From positions 1 through 37,347 of the forward strand of contig CAYVTI010000024.1 of NCBI GenBank assembly GCA_964454545.1: a stretch of DNA of 37,347 bases, given 5' to 3'. Positions within the stretch are counted from its first letter, which is position 1; every line of letters begins with the position of its first letter. Shown here piece after piece: positions 6,580 to 14,897 of the stretch. Source of the DNA: JABCZZ01 sp964454545. Lineage in GTDB: Bacteria > Pseudomonadota > Alphaproteobacteria > Rickettsiales > JABCZZ01. Position numbers and translations under genes: made by a program. The notes beneath the pieces were generated by a model. It made no database searches, was not told where the DNA came from, and saw only the letters and a list, made by a program, of their open reading frames with translations.

Positions 6580-8340
6580 ATGGAAACCGTAAAACACTAT
6601 TTTGACGTGGTGATCATCGGCGCGGGCGGCGCGGGCCTGCGTGCCGCGCTTGCCGCCCAGAATAAGGAGGCGAGCGTTGCCGTCATCAGCAAGGTACCGC
6701 CCACGCGCAGCCATACGGTCGCAGCGCAGGGAGGAATCAACGCCGCGCTCGGCAACAGGAGCAAGGACGACTGGCGCTGGCATATGTACGACACCATACG
6801 TGGCTCGGACTGGCTGGGCGATCAGGACGCTATTGCCGTCATGTGCCAAAGCGCGCCGGATGCGATACGTGAGCTTGAACATATGGGCGTCGCTTTCACC
6901 CGCGGCAAAAACGGCATGATTTACCAGAGAGCGTACGGGGGGCAATCCACGGAATACGGCACAGGCGGTATGGCTTACCGCGCCTGCGCGGCTGCCGACC
7001 GTACCGGGCATGCCATTCTGCACACACTCTACCAGCAAAACCTGCGCGCAGGCGCGAAATTCTTCATCGAGTTCATGGCGCTTGATCTGCTTTCTGGCAC
7101 GGGCGGCGTATGCGCAGGCGTTCTTGCGCTCGAATTTGAGACCGGCAACCTGCATATTTTCCATTCCAAGCAGCTGATCATTGCCACCGGTGGCTACGGC
7201 CAGATTTATGCGCAGACCACCGCCTCCACCATCTGCACGGGTGACGGCAATGCCATGGCGCTGCGCGTAGGCCTGCCGCTGCAGGACATGGAATTCATCC
7301 AGTTTCACCCCACCGGGCTTTTCGGCGCGGGAGTGCTCATAACAGAAGGCGCACGCGGCGAGGGTGGAATGCTTGTGAACAGGCTGGGCGAGCGCTTCAT
7401 GGAACGCTACGCGCCTTCCTACAAGGATCTTGCGTCGCGCGATGTAGTGAGCCGCGCCATCATTCAGGAAATACGCGAAGGACGCGGATGCGGCAAGAAT
7501 CGGGATCATATCGAATTGAAACTGTCGCATCTTGACCCCGCCGTCATACAGGAAAAACTTCCTTCAATACGCGACATCGCAAAGACTTTTGCAGGCGTGG
7601 ACATTGCTCGCTTTCCGATTCCCGTGCTGCCTTCCGTGCATTATACGATGGGAGGCATTCCGGGCATTACCAGCGGCCAGGCGGTGAATAAGAATGGCGA
7701 TGCGGTGCCGGGATTATTCGTTATCGGCGAGGCGGCATGCAACTCAGTGCACGGCGCCAACCGGCTCGGCTGCAATTCATTGCTTGACCTGATGGTATTC
7801 GGGAAAATCGCCGGGGAAAATGCCGCACATCATAAAAATATGAGTCACCCTGGCATTGATTCACATTCCCTCTACAAGGCGACCGAGCATCACAACTCCC
7901 TGCGCGCATATAACGGCGAGTTCACGCCCGCGGAGCTGCGCAAGGAAACGCAGGCGGTGATGCAGAACCATGCAGGCATCTTCCGCGACGAGCAATCGCT
8001 GAAATCGGGCCTTGCAGCGCTTGAGTCCATCCGGCAGAAACGCCACCACGCCCTGCTTGTGCGTGATAAAGGCTCCATATGGAATAATGACCTGATCGAA
8101 GCAGTCGAGCTTGATAACCTGTTGTACCTTGCCATCGCGACGATGGCATCAGCGCTCTACCGCACCGAAAGCCGGGGGGCGCATTACCGTTCCGATTACC
8201 CAAAACGTAACGATAAGGATTGGCTCGTGCACACCTTGTTTACGATGGAAGAGGATGGCAACTTTCATCTGTCCACACGATCGGTGCGCAAAACGGAAGG
8301 CGACGCGCCTTATTTCAAACCGGAAATGCGGAGCTACTAA
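6580..8340 (+). CDS. sdhA: Succinate dehydrogenase flavoprotein subunit
   Basis: The 586-residue protein matches the length of SdhA, the FAD subunit of complex II that oxidises succinate to fumarate. It has the dinucleotide-binding GAGGAG (14-19) and SHTVAAQGGI, whose His45 is where FAD is covalently bound. Also present are DDWRWHMYDTIRGSDWLGDQ, CAAADRTGHA, FHPTG, LITEGARGEGG, SRDVVSR, HYTMGGI and HGANRLGCNSLLD, carrying the catalytic His and Arg residues. The C-terminus has ESRGAHYRSDYP and ends PEMRSY. No sdhB, sdhC or sdhD is adjacent, which is unusual. NadB, a relative, would make sense beside nadC, but the CAAADRTGH and C-terminal motifs are those of SdhA. Confidence 0.9.
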   Translation: METVKHYFDVVIIGAGGAGLRAALAAQNKEASVAVISKVPPTRSHTVAAQGGINAALGNRSKDDWRWHMYDTIRGSDWLGDQDAIAVMCQSAPDAIRELEHMGVAFTRGKNGMIYQRAYGGQSTEYGTGGMAYRACAAADRTGHAILHTLYQQNLRAGAKFFIEFMALDLLSGTGGVCAGVLALEFETGNLHIFHSKQLIIATGGYGQIYAQTTASTICTGDGNAMALRVGLPLQDMEFIQFHPTGLFGAGVLITEGARGEGGMLVNRLGERFMERYAPSYKDLASRDVVSRAIIQEIREGRGCGKNRDHIELKLSHLDPAVIQEKLPSIRDIAKTFAGVDIARFPIPVLPSVHYTMGGIPGITSGQAVNKNGDAVPGLFVIGEAACNSVHGANRLGCNSLLDLMVFGKIAGENAAHHKNMSHPGIDSHSLYKATEHHNSLRAYNGEFTPAELRKETQAVMQNHAGIFRDEQSLKSGLAALESIRQKRHHALLVRDKGSIWNNDLIEAVELDNLLYLAIATMASALYRTESRGAHYRSDYPKRNDKDWLVHTLFTMEEDGNFHLSTRSVRKTEGDAPYFKPEMRSY

Positions 8341-8344
8341 AAAA

Positions 8345-10198
8345 TCAATCGATCTGATCTTCACCGTCAGTTCTCGGCAGATCCGGCAGCTGCGGGCCTA
8401 TTTCCCCGACATCCATGGACTGAATCTTAAGCAGGATGTCGCTGACCACGGGAGCCGCTGCCGATGCCCCGCCGCCGCCATGCTCGACGATCACCGCCGC
8501 GGCATATTTCGGCGCCTGCACTGGAGCGAATCCCACGAACCATGCATGATGGCGATCTTCCCATGGAAGCTTGTTCTGATCCATGCCATGCCGGATAAGT
8601 TTCCTCACCTGCGAGGTACCGGTTTTCCCTGCCATCAGGAAACGCTCGTCCTTGATGCGGTGGCCATATGCCGTACCACCCGGTGTATTCACTACCGCGT
8701 TCATGCCCTCGCACACCGCCGCAATATAATCATCGGCGATACCGAGCGATTTGAGCTCGGGTTCCTTTTCCGGCGCGACAAGGCGCGGGTTTACCGTAAA
8801 CCCGCCATTCGCGATGCGCGAAACCATGACCGCAAGCTGCAGCGGCGTGGTAATGATATATCCTTGCCCAATCCCCACATTGATTGTATCGCCTCCCTGC
8901 CACGCCTGGCCGTAACGCGCCATCTTCCAGTCCTCGTCCGGCATCACTCCCGCCTTCTCGCCCGGCAATCCGAGCCCGGTGACCTTGCCGAGACCGAGCT
9001 TGCGCGCCATTTCCGCCATATTGTCAATCCCCAGCCGCTCCGCCATCGTATAAAAGAATACGTCGCATGACCCCATGATGGCTTCGCGCAGGTTGACGGA
9101 ACCATGTCCATTGGGCCGCCAGCAGGTAAACCTGTGGTTGCCCAGCATGAAACTCCCGTTGCAGAACACCCGGCTCTCCTGATTGATGACCTTGTTCTCA
9201 AGCGCCGCAAGTCCCATGGACAGCTTGAACGTGGAGCCGGGAGGATATTGTCCCTGTATCGCTTTATTGAGAAGCGGGTTGCGCGGATTGGCCTGCAACT
9301 CCCCCCAGTATTTGGGCGTGATGCCCTTGCTGAAACTGTTGGGGTCATAGCCAGGCACGGACACAAGCGCCAGTACGTCACCGTTATGCACGTTCATGAC
9401 GACGGCCGACGCGCTTTCTCCGGCAAGCCTTGCTGCCGCATATTCCTGCAGCTTGCTGTCAATGGTGAGCCGTATGTCCTTGCCCGGCGTTCCTGCCTTG
9501 CGGCCCAGTTCCCGCACTGCGACGCCATGCACGTTCACTTCAATTTGCTTGACTCCCGCAGTGCCGCGCAGCGGCATTTCAAGCATTTTTTCAATGCCAT
9601 TCTTCCCTACCTTAAAATCCGGAAGGTATTCCAGCTTCTCCTCATTGACCTCGCCTTCCTCATTTTTTGCAACCGCGCCTACATATCCGATAAGATGGGA
9701 TGCATTTTCGCTGAAAGGATAATAGCGCACCTGCCCTATATCCATAAATATGCCGGGGTAATTGAGCCGGTAGAATTCAAACTGCGCCAGTTCATCCCGC
9801 GTCAGATGCTCCTTGACAAGCACCGGAGGCGCGTGGCGTGAAGTCCTGGCCTGCGCAAGAATCTGCTCTATGCGCTCGTTGCTGATCTCCAGAAGCCGGG
9901 CAAGCTGCTTCAACGAATTCCTGCCGGTCGTTCCGGTCTCTGTATCCAGAAATAACCGGAAATTCTTTTTATTCGATGCAAACTCGGCCCCGTGCCGGTC
10001 CAGGAGAAGCCCGCGCACCGGCGCAATCAGCTGCAACTTTATCCGGTTTCCTTCCGCGAGATTTTTATATTCATCGGCACGGATAAATTGCAGATAAGAG
10101 AGCCTTCCCAGCACCACGCTCATTGCGGCGATATTGGCAGCGCCGAATATGACGGCGCGCCGGGTAAGCATCTTTTTGGCATCGGAGGGATTAATCAT
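8345..10198 (-). CDS. mrdA: Penicillin-binding protein 2 (elongation transpeptidase)
   Basis: PBP2 cross-links peptidoglycan during rod elongation, working with RodA and the Mre complex at the inner membrane. The 617 residues have an N-terminal membrane anchor (about 14-35), a dimerisation/pedestal region, and the transpeptidase domain with SxxK in PPGSTFK, the second motif as SCD in GSCDVFFYT, and KTG in MAGKTGTSQ. All three catalytic motifs are intact. Its start overlaps the 3' end of mreD by 8 bases, so the two are translationally coupled. rodA, which normally follows, is absent: the next gene (sdhA) converges on it 4 bases away. Confidence 0.95.
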   Translation of the reverse strand: MINPSDAKKMLTRRAVIFGAANIAAMSVVLGRLSYLQFIRADEYKNLAEGNRIKLQLIAPVRGLLLDRHGAEFASNKKNFRLFLDTETGTTGRNSLKQLARLLEISNERIEQILAQARTSRHAPPVLVKEHLTRDELAQFEFYRLNYPGIFMDIGQVRYYPFSENASHLIGYVGAVAKNEEGEVNEEKLEYLPDFKVGKNGIEKMLEMPLRGTAGVKQIEVNVHGVAVRELGRKAGTPGKDIRLTIDSKLQEYAAARLAGESASAVVMNVHNGDVLALVSVPGYDPNSFSKGITPKYWGELQANPRNPLLNKAIQGQYPPGSTFKLSMGLAALENKVINQESRVFCNGSFMLGNHRFTCWRPNGHGSVNLREAIMGSCDVFFYTMAERLGIDNMAEMARKLGLGKVTGLGLPGEKAGVMPDEDWKMARYGQAWQGGDTINVGIGQGYIITTPLQLAVMVSRIANGGFTVNPRLVAPEKEPELKSLGIADDYIAAVCEGMNAVVNTPGGTAYGHRIKDERFLMAGKTGTSQVRKLIRHGMDQNKLPWEDRHHAWFVGFAPVQAPKYAAAVIVEHGGGGASAAAPVVSDILLKIQSMDVGEIGPQLPDLPRTDGEDQID

Positions 10199-10700
10199 TC
10201 AACGCGCGGTAAATATGGGTGAGAATAAAATGCATGAATGGATAGGCAAGGCAGGAAGACAGCCATTGCAGGAATTGATATCTGGCGGGAAGCACCGCCC
10301 TGCCCTGATACAGGTCGGTCACCAGCCAGATAAGCATCATGACAAAGGCGGAAAGCGTTATAAACCGGAGCCAGACCACGACGAACGACATATGGTTGAA
10401 GGTGCGGAACCTTCTGATAATCACCAAGGCAAAAAGCATGTTTATGAGCGAAGACACCCCCAGTGGAACGCCGTTCAGCGTATCCTGCACTATGCCTATG
10501 AGGAATAAAAACCAATAGGGCAGGATGCCAGGACAGAACACGGACCAGTAATAGATATTAATGACGGTGAAGAGCGGCATAATGGGGCAACCCCCCGGAA
10601 TACGGCAGAAAACAGCGCCAAACAGCAGCATTATAACGGTAAAGGCCGCAGGCGTAACCTTCATAGATAACCGTTCCAGCCGCCTGCGGGAATATTGCAT
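10191..10700 (-). CDS. mreD: Rod shape-determining protein MreD
   Basis: A 169-residue hydrophobic protein with about five membrane segments (for example FTVIMLLFGAVFC, YWFLFLIGIVQDTLNGVPLG, FVMMLIWLVTDLY). The sequence GIVQDTLNGVPLGVSSLINML is characteristic of MreD, an inner-membrane member of the elongation complex. It lies directly upstream of mrdA with an 8-base overlap. mreB and mreC, its usual neighbours, are not upstream; instead there is a divergent intergenic region leading to rpmF. Start chosen at 10700; an alternative Met lies 12 residues in. Confidence 0.85.
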   Translation of the reverse strand: MQYSRRRLERLSMKVTPAAFTVIMLLFGAVFCRIPGGCPIMPLFTVINIYYWSVFCPGILPYWFLFLIGIVQDTLNGVPLGVSSLINMLFALVIIRRFRTFNHMSFVVVWLRFITLSAFVMMLIWLVTDLYQGRAVLPARYQFLQWLSSCLAYPFMHFILTHIYRALND

Positions 10701-10735
10701 ATTTACCCTTAAGAAACCAATAGTTAACCAAGCTA

Positions 10736-10813
10736 TTGACGTAATTCCAAAATTATCGTATTGGTGTGCGCCTTAACTTACAATAAAAGTTTATATTAAT
10801 GTTTATATTAATA
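10736..10813 (+). promoter_or_regulatory. Candidate rpmF promoter with a 12-bp tandem duplication
   Basis: In the divergent mreD/rpmF spacer a perfect -35 core TTGAC lies at 10736-10740. It is followed after 17 bases (counting -35 as 10736-10741) by the weak -10 match tattgg at 10759-10764. Further on, tttatattaatg (10790-10801) is followed directly by tttatattaata (10802-10813), an AT-rich 12-bp tandem duplication in the leader before the rpmF ATG at 10847. No strong ribosome binding site is visible for rpmF. The promoter is a motif match only. Confidence 0.4.
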
Positions 10814-10846
10814 TAGTCAGTAAAATAGAAGTAGAAAGTAACGGTC

Positions 10847-11029
10847 ATGGCAGTACCTAAAGCGAAAACAACGAGATCATCCCGCGGAATGCGCCGCTCG
10901 CATAATGCGCTGAAAAAAGTGAATGTAGTGGAAGACAGGACTTCCGGAGAGCTCAAGCGTCCGCACCACGTGTCGCCGGATGGCAATTATAATGGCCGTC
11001 AGGTTACCAAATCAAAGGTCAATAAATAG
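10847..11029 (+). CDS. rpmF: 50S ribosomal protein L32
   Basis: A 60-residue basic protein starting MAVPKAKTTRSSRGMRRSHN, the signature N-terminus of bL32. It ends with SPDGNYNGRQVTKSK, typical of alphaproteobacterial versions, and lacks the zinc-binding cysteines seen in some bacteria. It precedes plsX and fabH, the common rpmF-plsX-fabH order that ties a ribosomal protein to fatty-acid and phospholipid synthesis. The 135-base gap to plsX shows no clear terminator. Confidence 0.97.
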   Translation: MAVPKAKTTRSSRGMRRSHNALKKVNVVEDRTSGELKRPHHVSPDGNYNGRQVTKSKVNK

Positions 11030-11164
11030 ACAACCTTGCCTATGCGTGGACTGTGCCCGGGCCTGTTGGAAATCAGGGTTGCGTTCATGTAAGCTGCTTT
11101 CGATGGGTACAGCGTGACGCAGTTGCAGCCGTTCTTTAAATAAGAATTAAGGATAGAGGTTCCG

Positions 11165-12193
11165 TTGTCAGACAAGATTGTTATTGCGTTGGATGCGATG
11201 GGTGGCGACGAAGCTCCTTCCTGCGTCGTTGAAGGCGCGGGATTGCTTCTGCAACACTATGACAACGTGCATTTCCTGCTGTATGGAGAAAAGACAACAA
11301 TAGAACCTCTCCTGAAACGCCATCCGCGCCTTGCGTCGTTCTCCGAAATTATCCATACCGATGTCGCTATCGCGGCAGACGAGAAGCCGTCCGTTGCGTT
11401 GCGGCGCGGCAGCAATTCCAGCATGCGCCTGGCCATTGATGCAGTCAAGGAAGGCAAGGCCGACTGTATGGTTTCCGCAGGCAATACCGGTGCGTTAATG
11501 GCCATGTCCAAAATCGTGCTGCGCACGCTGCCGGGTATATCAAGGCCAGCCATTGCCGCGCTCGTTCCCACTATCAGGGGGGATAGCGTGATGCTTGATC
11601 TCGGCGCTAATATTGAATCGGGCGCCAGCGAGCTTGTGCAGTTCGCTTTGATGGGAGATGCTTTTGCACGCATCGTATTATCCGTAAAGAATCCCAAAAT
11701 AGGTTTGCTCAATGTCGGTTCAGAAGAAATGAAGGGCCATGATGAAATAAAAGAAGCATATAATGTCCTGCGCAATAATGAGCTGGGGCTTGATTTCTAC
11801 GGATTTGTAGAAGGAAACGACATCGCCGAGGGCACGGTGGATGTAGTAGTTACCGATGGCTTTACGGGCAATGTCGCGCTCAAGACCGCGGAAGGCGTCG
11901 GGCGCATGGTGGGCCATTATGTAAGCAACGCCTTCAGAAGCTCCCTGCGCTCAAAGCTCGCCTACCTTATTGCCAAACCGGCGATTACAAAGTTACGCAA
12001 GTCCCTTGATCCAAGGCGGCGCAATGGCGCCATGTTCCTGGGCCTTAATGGCATTGCCGTAAAGAGCCACGGCTCGACCGATGGCTATGGCTATTACCAC
12101 GCGCTGCAGGTCGCCATCGAGCTGGTCTCCCACCAGATCAACAAGAAGATTCTCGAAGAACTCAAACTCACCAATATGCTGGAAGTAAAATGA
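11165..12193 (+). CDS. plsX: Phosphate acyltransferase PlsX
   Basis: PlsX makes acyl-phosphate from acyl-ACP for the first step of phospholipid synthesis, as a peripheral membrane enzyme. The 342-residue protein starts KIVIALDAMGGDEAP and has SAGNTGALMAMSK, LDLGANIE, NVGSEEMKGH, EGNDIAEGTVDVVVTDGFTGNVALK and GLNGIAVKSHG, all family motifs. The start codon is TTG at 11165, supported by AGAGG five bases upstream and by the lack of a better ATG before the conserved N-terminus. Its stop overlaps the fabH start (ATGA), so the two are translationally coupled. Confidence 0.96.
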   Translation: MSDKIVIALDAMGGDEAPSCVVEGAGLLLQHYDNVHFLLYGEKTTIEPLLKRHPRLASFSEIIHTDVAIAADEKPSVALRRGSNSSMRLAIDAVKEGKADCMVSAGNTGALMAMSKIVLRTLPGISRPAIAALVPTIRGDSVMLDLGANIESGASELVQFALMGDAFARIVLSVKNPKIGLLNVGSEEMKGHDEIKEAYNVLRNNELGLDFYGFVEGNDIAEGTVDVVVTDGFTGNVALKTAEGVGRMVGHYVSNAFRSSLRSKLAYLIAKPAITKLRKSLDPRRRNGAMFLGLNGIAVKSHGSTDGYGYYHALQVAIELVSHQINKKILEELKLTNMLEVK

Positions 12194-13152
12194 TCTCCGT
12201 AGTCAGAGGATATGGAAGCTATCTGCCCGAACGCATCGTAAAAAACAGCGAGCTTGAAAAAACACTCGACACACAGGACGCCTGGATTATTGAGCGCACC
12301 GGGATAAGGCAGCGCCACATCGCGGCGCCGGAGGAGATGACATCGCATCTCGGAACCAAAGCCGCCGCAAATGCACTGGCAAACGCAGGGCTGTCCCCGG
12401 ATGACATCGATCTTATCGTGGTTGCCACCGCAACACCGGACAACACCATGCCTTCAACGGCGACGAAGATCCAGCATATGCTGGGAATGACAAAGGGCGC
12501 TGCATTTGACGTCAACGCCGCCTGCTCAGGTTTTGTCTACGCCTTGTCCATAGCGGACAGCTATATCAAAAGCGGCAATGCGAAACGCGTCATGGTGATT
12601 GGTGCGGAAACCTGTTCGCGCATCCTCGACTGGAGCGACCGTTCCACCTGCATATTATTTGGCGACGGCGCAGGCGCGCTCATACTGGAGGCGGCGGACA
12701 AGACGAAGGAAAAGCGCGGCATCCTGCACATCCGGATAATATCCGATGGCCAGTATTACGATATTCTCAATACGACCGGAGGCGTATCCTCCACGAAAAC
12801 AGCGGGGTTCATCACGATGAACGGCAAGGAGGTGTTCAGGCATGCCGTGGCGAAAATGGCGGAAGTGGTGATGGAAGGCCTTGCTACATTAAATTTCACT
12901 CATAATCAGATTGATTGGGTGATTCCCCATCAGGCGAACGTGAGAATTTTGCAGTCCGTCGCAAAAAAATTGGGAATTTCCGAAGAAAAACTTATATCCA
13001 CCGTTCCCCTGCACGCCAATACTTCTGCCGCTTCCATACCGCTCGCCCTATCCGATGCGGCCTCAAAAGGCCAGATACAGCCGGGTCAGTTACTGGTAAT
13101 TCCCGCCCTGGGCTCCGGACTCACATGGGGGGCTTGCATTATTCGCTGGTAG
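12190..13152 (+). CDS. fabH: 3-oxoacyl-ACP synthase III
   Basis: FabH condenses acetyl-CoA with malonyl-ACP to start fatty-acid synthesis. The 320-residue thiolase-fold enzyme has the catalytic triad in context: Cys in NAACSGFVYA, His in WVIPHQAN and Asn in HANTSAASIP. ERTGIRQRHIA near the N-terminus and GSGLTWGACIIRW at the end are also family signatures. The ATG overlaps the plsX stop by four bases; ihfA follows 47 bases later. Confidence 0.97.
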   Translation: MISVVRGYGSYLPERIVKNSELEKTLDTQDAWIIERTGIRQRHIAAPEEMTSHLGTKAAANALANAGLSPDDIDLIVVATATPDNTMPSTATKIQHMLGMTKGAAFDVNAACSGFVYALSIADSYIKSGNAKRVMVIGAETCSRILDWSDRSTCILFGDGAGALILEAADKTKEKRGILHIRIISDGQYYDILNTTGGVSSTKTAGFITMNGKEVFRHAVAKMAEVVMEGLATLNFTHNQIDWVIPHQANVRILQSVAKKLGISEEKLISTVPLHANTSAASIPLALSDAASKGQIQPGQLLVIPALGSGLTWGACIIRW

Positions 13153-13199
13153 GTGTTAAAAAACCTAGTGATTTAATCAATTATTGAGAAGCTAATACA

Positions 13200-13505
13200 A
13201 TGACAAACAAAACTTTGACCCGTGCCGATCTGGGCGCTTGCGTATATAAAACCGTAGGGATTCCGCTGTCATCCGCCACACACCTGGTAGATGCCGTTAT
13301 TGACGAGATCATTGATGCGCTTTCTTCCGGAGAAGCGGTGAAGCTGTCTTCCTTTGGCACATTCAGCATGCACAAGAAAAAACAGCGCATAGGCCGCAAT
13401 CCCAAGACTGGCGTTGAAGTACCGATAAAACCGCGCACCGTGCTTTCCTTCACTGCTTCCAACATCGTGAAAAAGTCTGTTAATCAGTCTTTGTCCAAGA
13501 AATAA
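13200..13505 (+). CDS. ihfA: Integration host factor subunit alpha
   Basis: A 101-residue member of the HU/IHF family that bends DNA at specific sites as a heterodimer with IHF-beta. TLTRADL at the N-terminus, the core VKLSSFGTFSMHKKKQRIGRNPKTG, and the beta-arm Pro in RNPKTG are visible. The order fabH-ihfA is the common alphaproteobacterial arrangement. In many relatives a MerR-type regulator comes next; here the next gene is a methyltransferase. Confidence 0.92.
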   Translation: MTNKTLTRADLGACVYKTVGIPLSSATHLVDAVIDEIIDALSSGEAVKLSSFGTFSMHKKKQRIGRNPKTGVEVPIKPRTVLSFTASNIVKKSVNQSLSKK

Positions 13506-13516
13506 GTATTATCTGA

Positions 13517-14830
13517 ATGTATGAGGCGGCGCGTCTTAATGCCAGCATTGAACTATTGGCGCAATGCGAACTGGCATGGAAGGATATGCGCCCGCTTCCT
13601 GCTGATGTCATCGTAAACCGCTATTTCAAGGAACGGCGCTATATCGGCTCCAAGGACCGGGGAGCCATCGCCGCATTTTTTTACCTTATCATCCGTAATT
13701 ACGCGTCTCTTGCATGGCACGCAAGGCAACATGCCCTTGGAGGCGCGCGGGCGCTTGCCATGGCTGCCATTCTTCTCGTCCAGAAAAAAACGCTTCCGGA
13801 TCTCCATAATTTGTTCAATGGCGACAGGTTCTCCGCCGCCAAATTAGATTTGGCAGAATCCGCATTCGCAAAAGCAGTGGCAGGGAAAGATTTTCTCCTT
13901 AAGGATATGCCGGATCATGTGCGTTACAATTATCCTGAGTGGATGGAAACAGAGATACAATCATCGCTGGGGGCGGATTGGAAGAAGGAGATAATCGCGC
14001 TGGGGGAAGAAGCGCCCGTCGATCTGCGTACGAACACGCTCCTTACATCCCGCGACGAATTACTCGCAGCGTTGCATAAGGAAGGCTACGAAGTCGAAGC
14101 CACTCCGCTTTCGCCCATTGGTATTCGCATGCGCACGCGCGCGCCGATATTCACAAGCATTTACTTCAAGCAGGGCTGGTTTGAAATGCAGGACGAAGGT
14201 TCCCAGCTTGCAAGCCTGATGGCCGATGTAAAACCGGGGCAGAAGGTGATCGATTTTTGTGCCGGGGCAGGCGGAAAAACGCTCGCGCTCTCGGCGCAGA
14301 TGCGGAACAAGGGACGCCTGCTCGCCTGGGACACTTCGGAAAAGCGCCTGCAACAGATGAAAGAAAGACTGCGGCGGGCAAAAGTGGATAACGTGCAGAT
14401 ACACGCTCTGGAATCGGAACATGATTCTTTTATTAAACGTCATAGAGACTCTGCGGACTGTGTCATCGTGGATGCGCCGTGCAGCGGCAGCGGCACATGG
14501 AGACGCAACCCCGATTTGAAATGGCGTTTCCGCACGAATGATTTGCAAGAGATCATCGATCTTCAGAAACGCATTCTGGACAACGCTTCGAAATTAGTAA
14601 AAGCAGGCGGCCACCTGCTGTACATAACATGCAGTATTCTGGAAAGCGAGAACAGAAGCCAGATTGATGCATTCTTGTCACAGAATGAAAATTTCTTGGT
14701 TGTCAGAAAAGATAATTTATGCTCTAACGACGATGAGAGAAAAATAATGCTCGGTAACCCTCTGAGGTTAACCCCTTATAAAGATGGTACCGACGGATTT
14801 TTTGCTTCGCTGCTGCAACGCCTGAGATAA
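13517..14830 (+). CDS. rsmB: RsmB-like rRNA (cytosine-C5) methyltransferase
   Basis: A 437-residue protein of the NOL1/NOP2/Sun family, which methylates C967 of 16S rRNA using SAM. The N-terminal third (YFKERRYIGSKDRGAIAAFFYLIIRNYASL) is the NusB-like helical RNA-binding part. The catalytic domain has DLRTNTL, motif I DFCAGAGGKTLALS, motif IV DAPCSGSGTWRRNPDLKWR with the PC cysteine, and motif VI TCSILESEN with the nucleophilic TC cysteine. It starts 11 bases after ihfA, so it probably shares the transcript. The exact target base is inferred from family resemblance. Confidence 0.85.
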   Translation: MYEAARLNASIELLAQCELAWKDMRPLPADVIVNRYFKERRYIGSKDRGAIAAFFYLIIRNYASLAWHARQHALGGARALAMAAILLVQKKTLPDLHNLFNGDRFSAAKLDLAESAFAKAVAGKDFLLKDMPDHVRYNYPEWMETEIQSSLGADWKKEIIALGEEAPVDLRTNTLLTSRDELLAALHKEGYEVEATPLSPIGIRMRTRAPIFTSIYFKQGWFEMQDEGSQLASLMADVKPGQKVIDFCAGAGGKTLALSAQMRNKGRLLAWDTSEKRLQQMKERLRRAKVDNVQIHALESEHDSFIKRHRDSADCVIVDAPCSGSGTWRRNPDLKWRFRTNDLQEIIDLQKRILDNASKLVKAGGHLLYITCSILESENRSQIDAFLSQNENFLVVRKDNLCSNDDERKIMLGNPLRLTPYKDGTDGFFASLLQRLR

Positions 14831-14897
14831 ATTTCCATAGGGAATTTTTCAAAGCGTAAAAGGAAGCCGATCCGTAATAACAATAGAAGGCCGGAAC

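Noticed and set aside
6475..7530. 351-aa minus-strand frame opposite sdhA
   Set aside because: Antisense shadow; sdhA on the other strand is fully supported by motifs.
6580..8340. L-aspartate oxidase (NadB) for the gene beside nadC
   Set aside because: Length, CAAADRTGH and C-terminal motifs are those of SdhA.
11030..11164. Terminator or small RNA between rpmF and plsX
   Set aside because: Only a short gcccgggc palindrome is seen, with no T-run; nothing definable.
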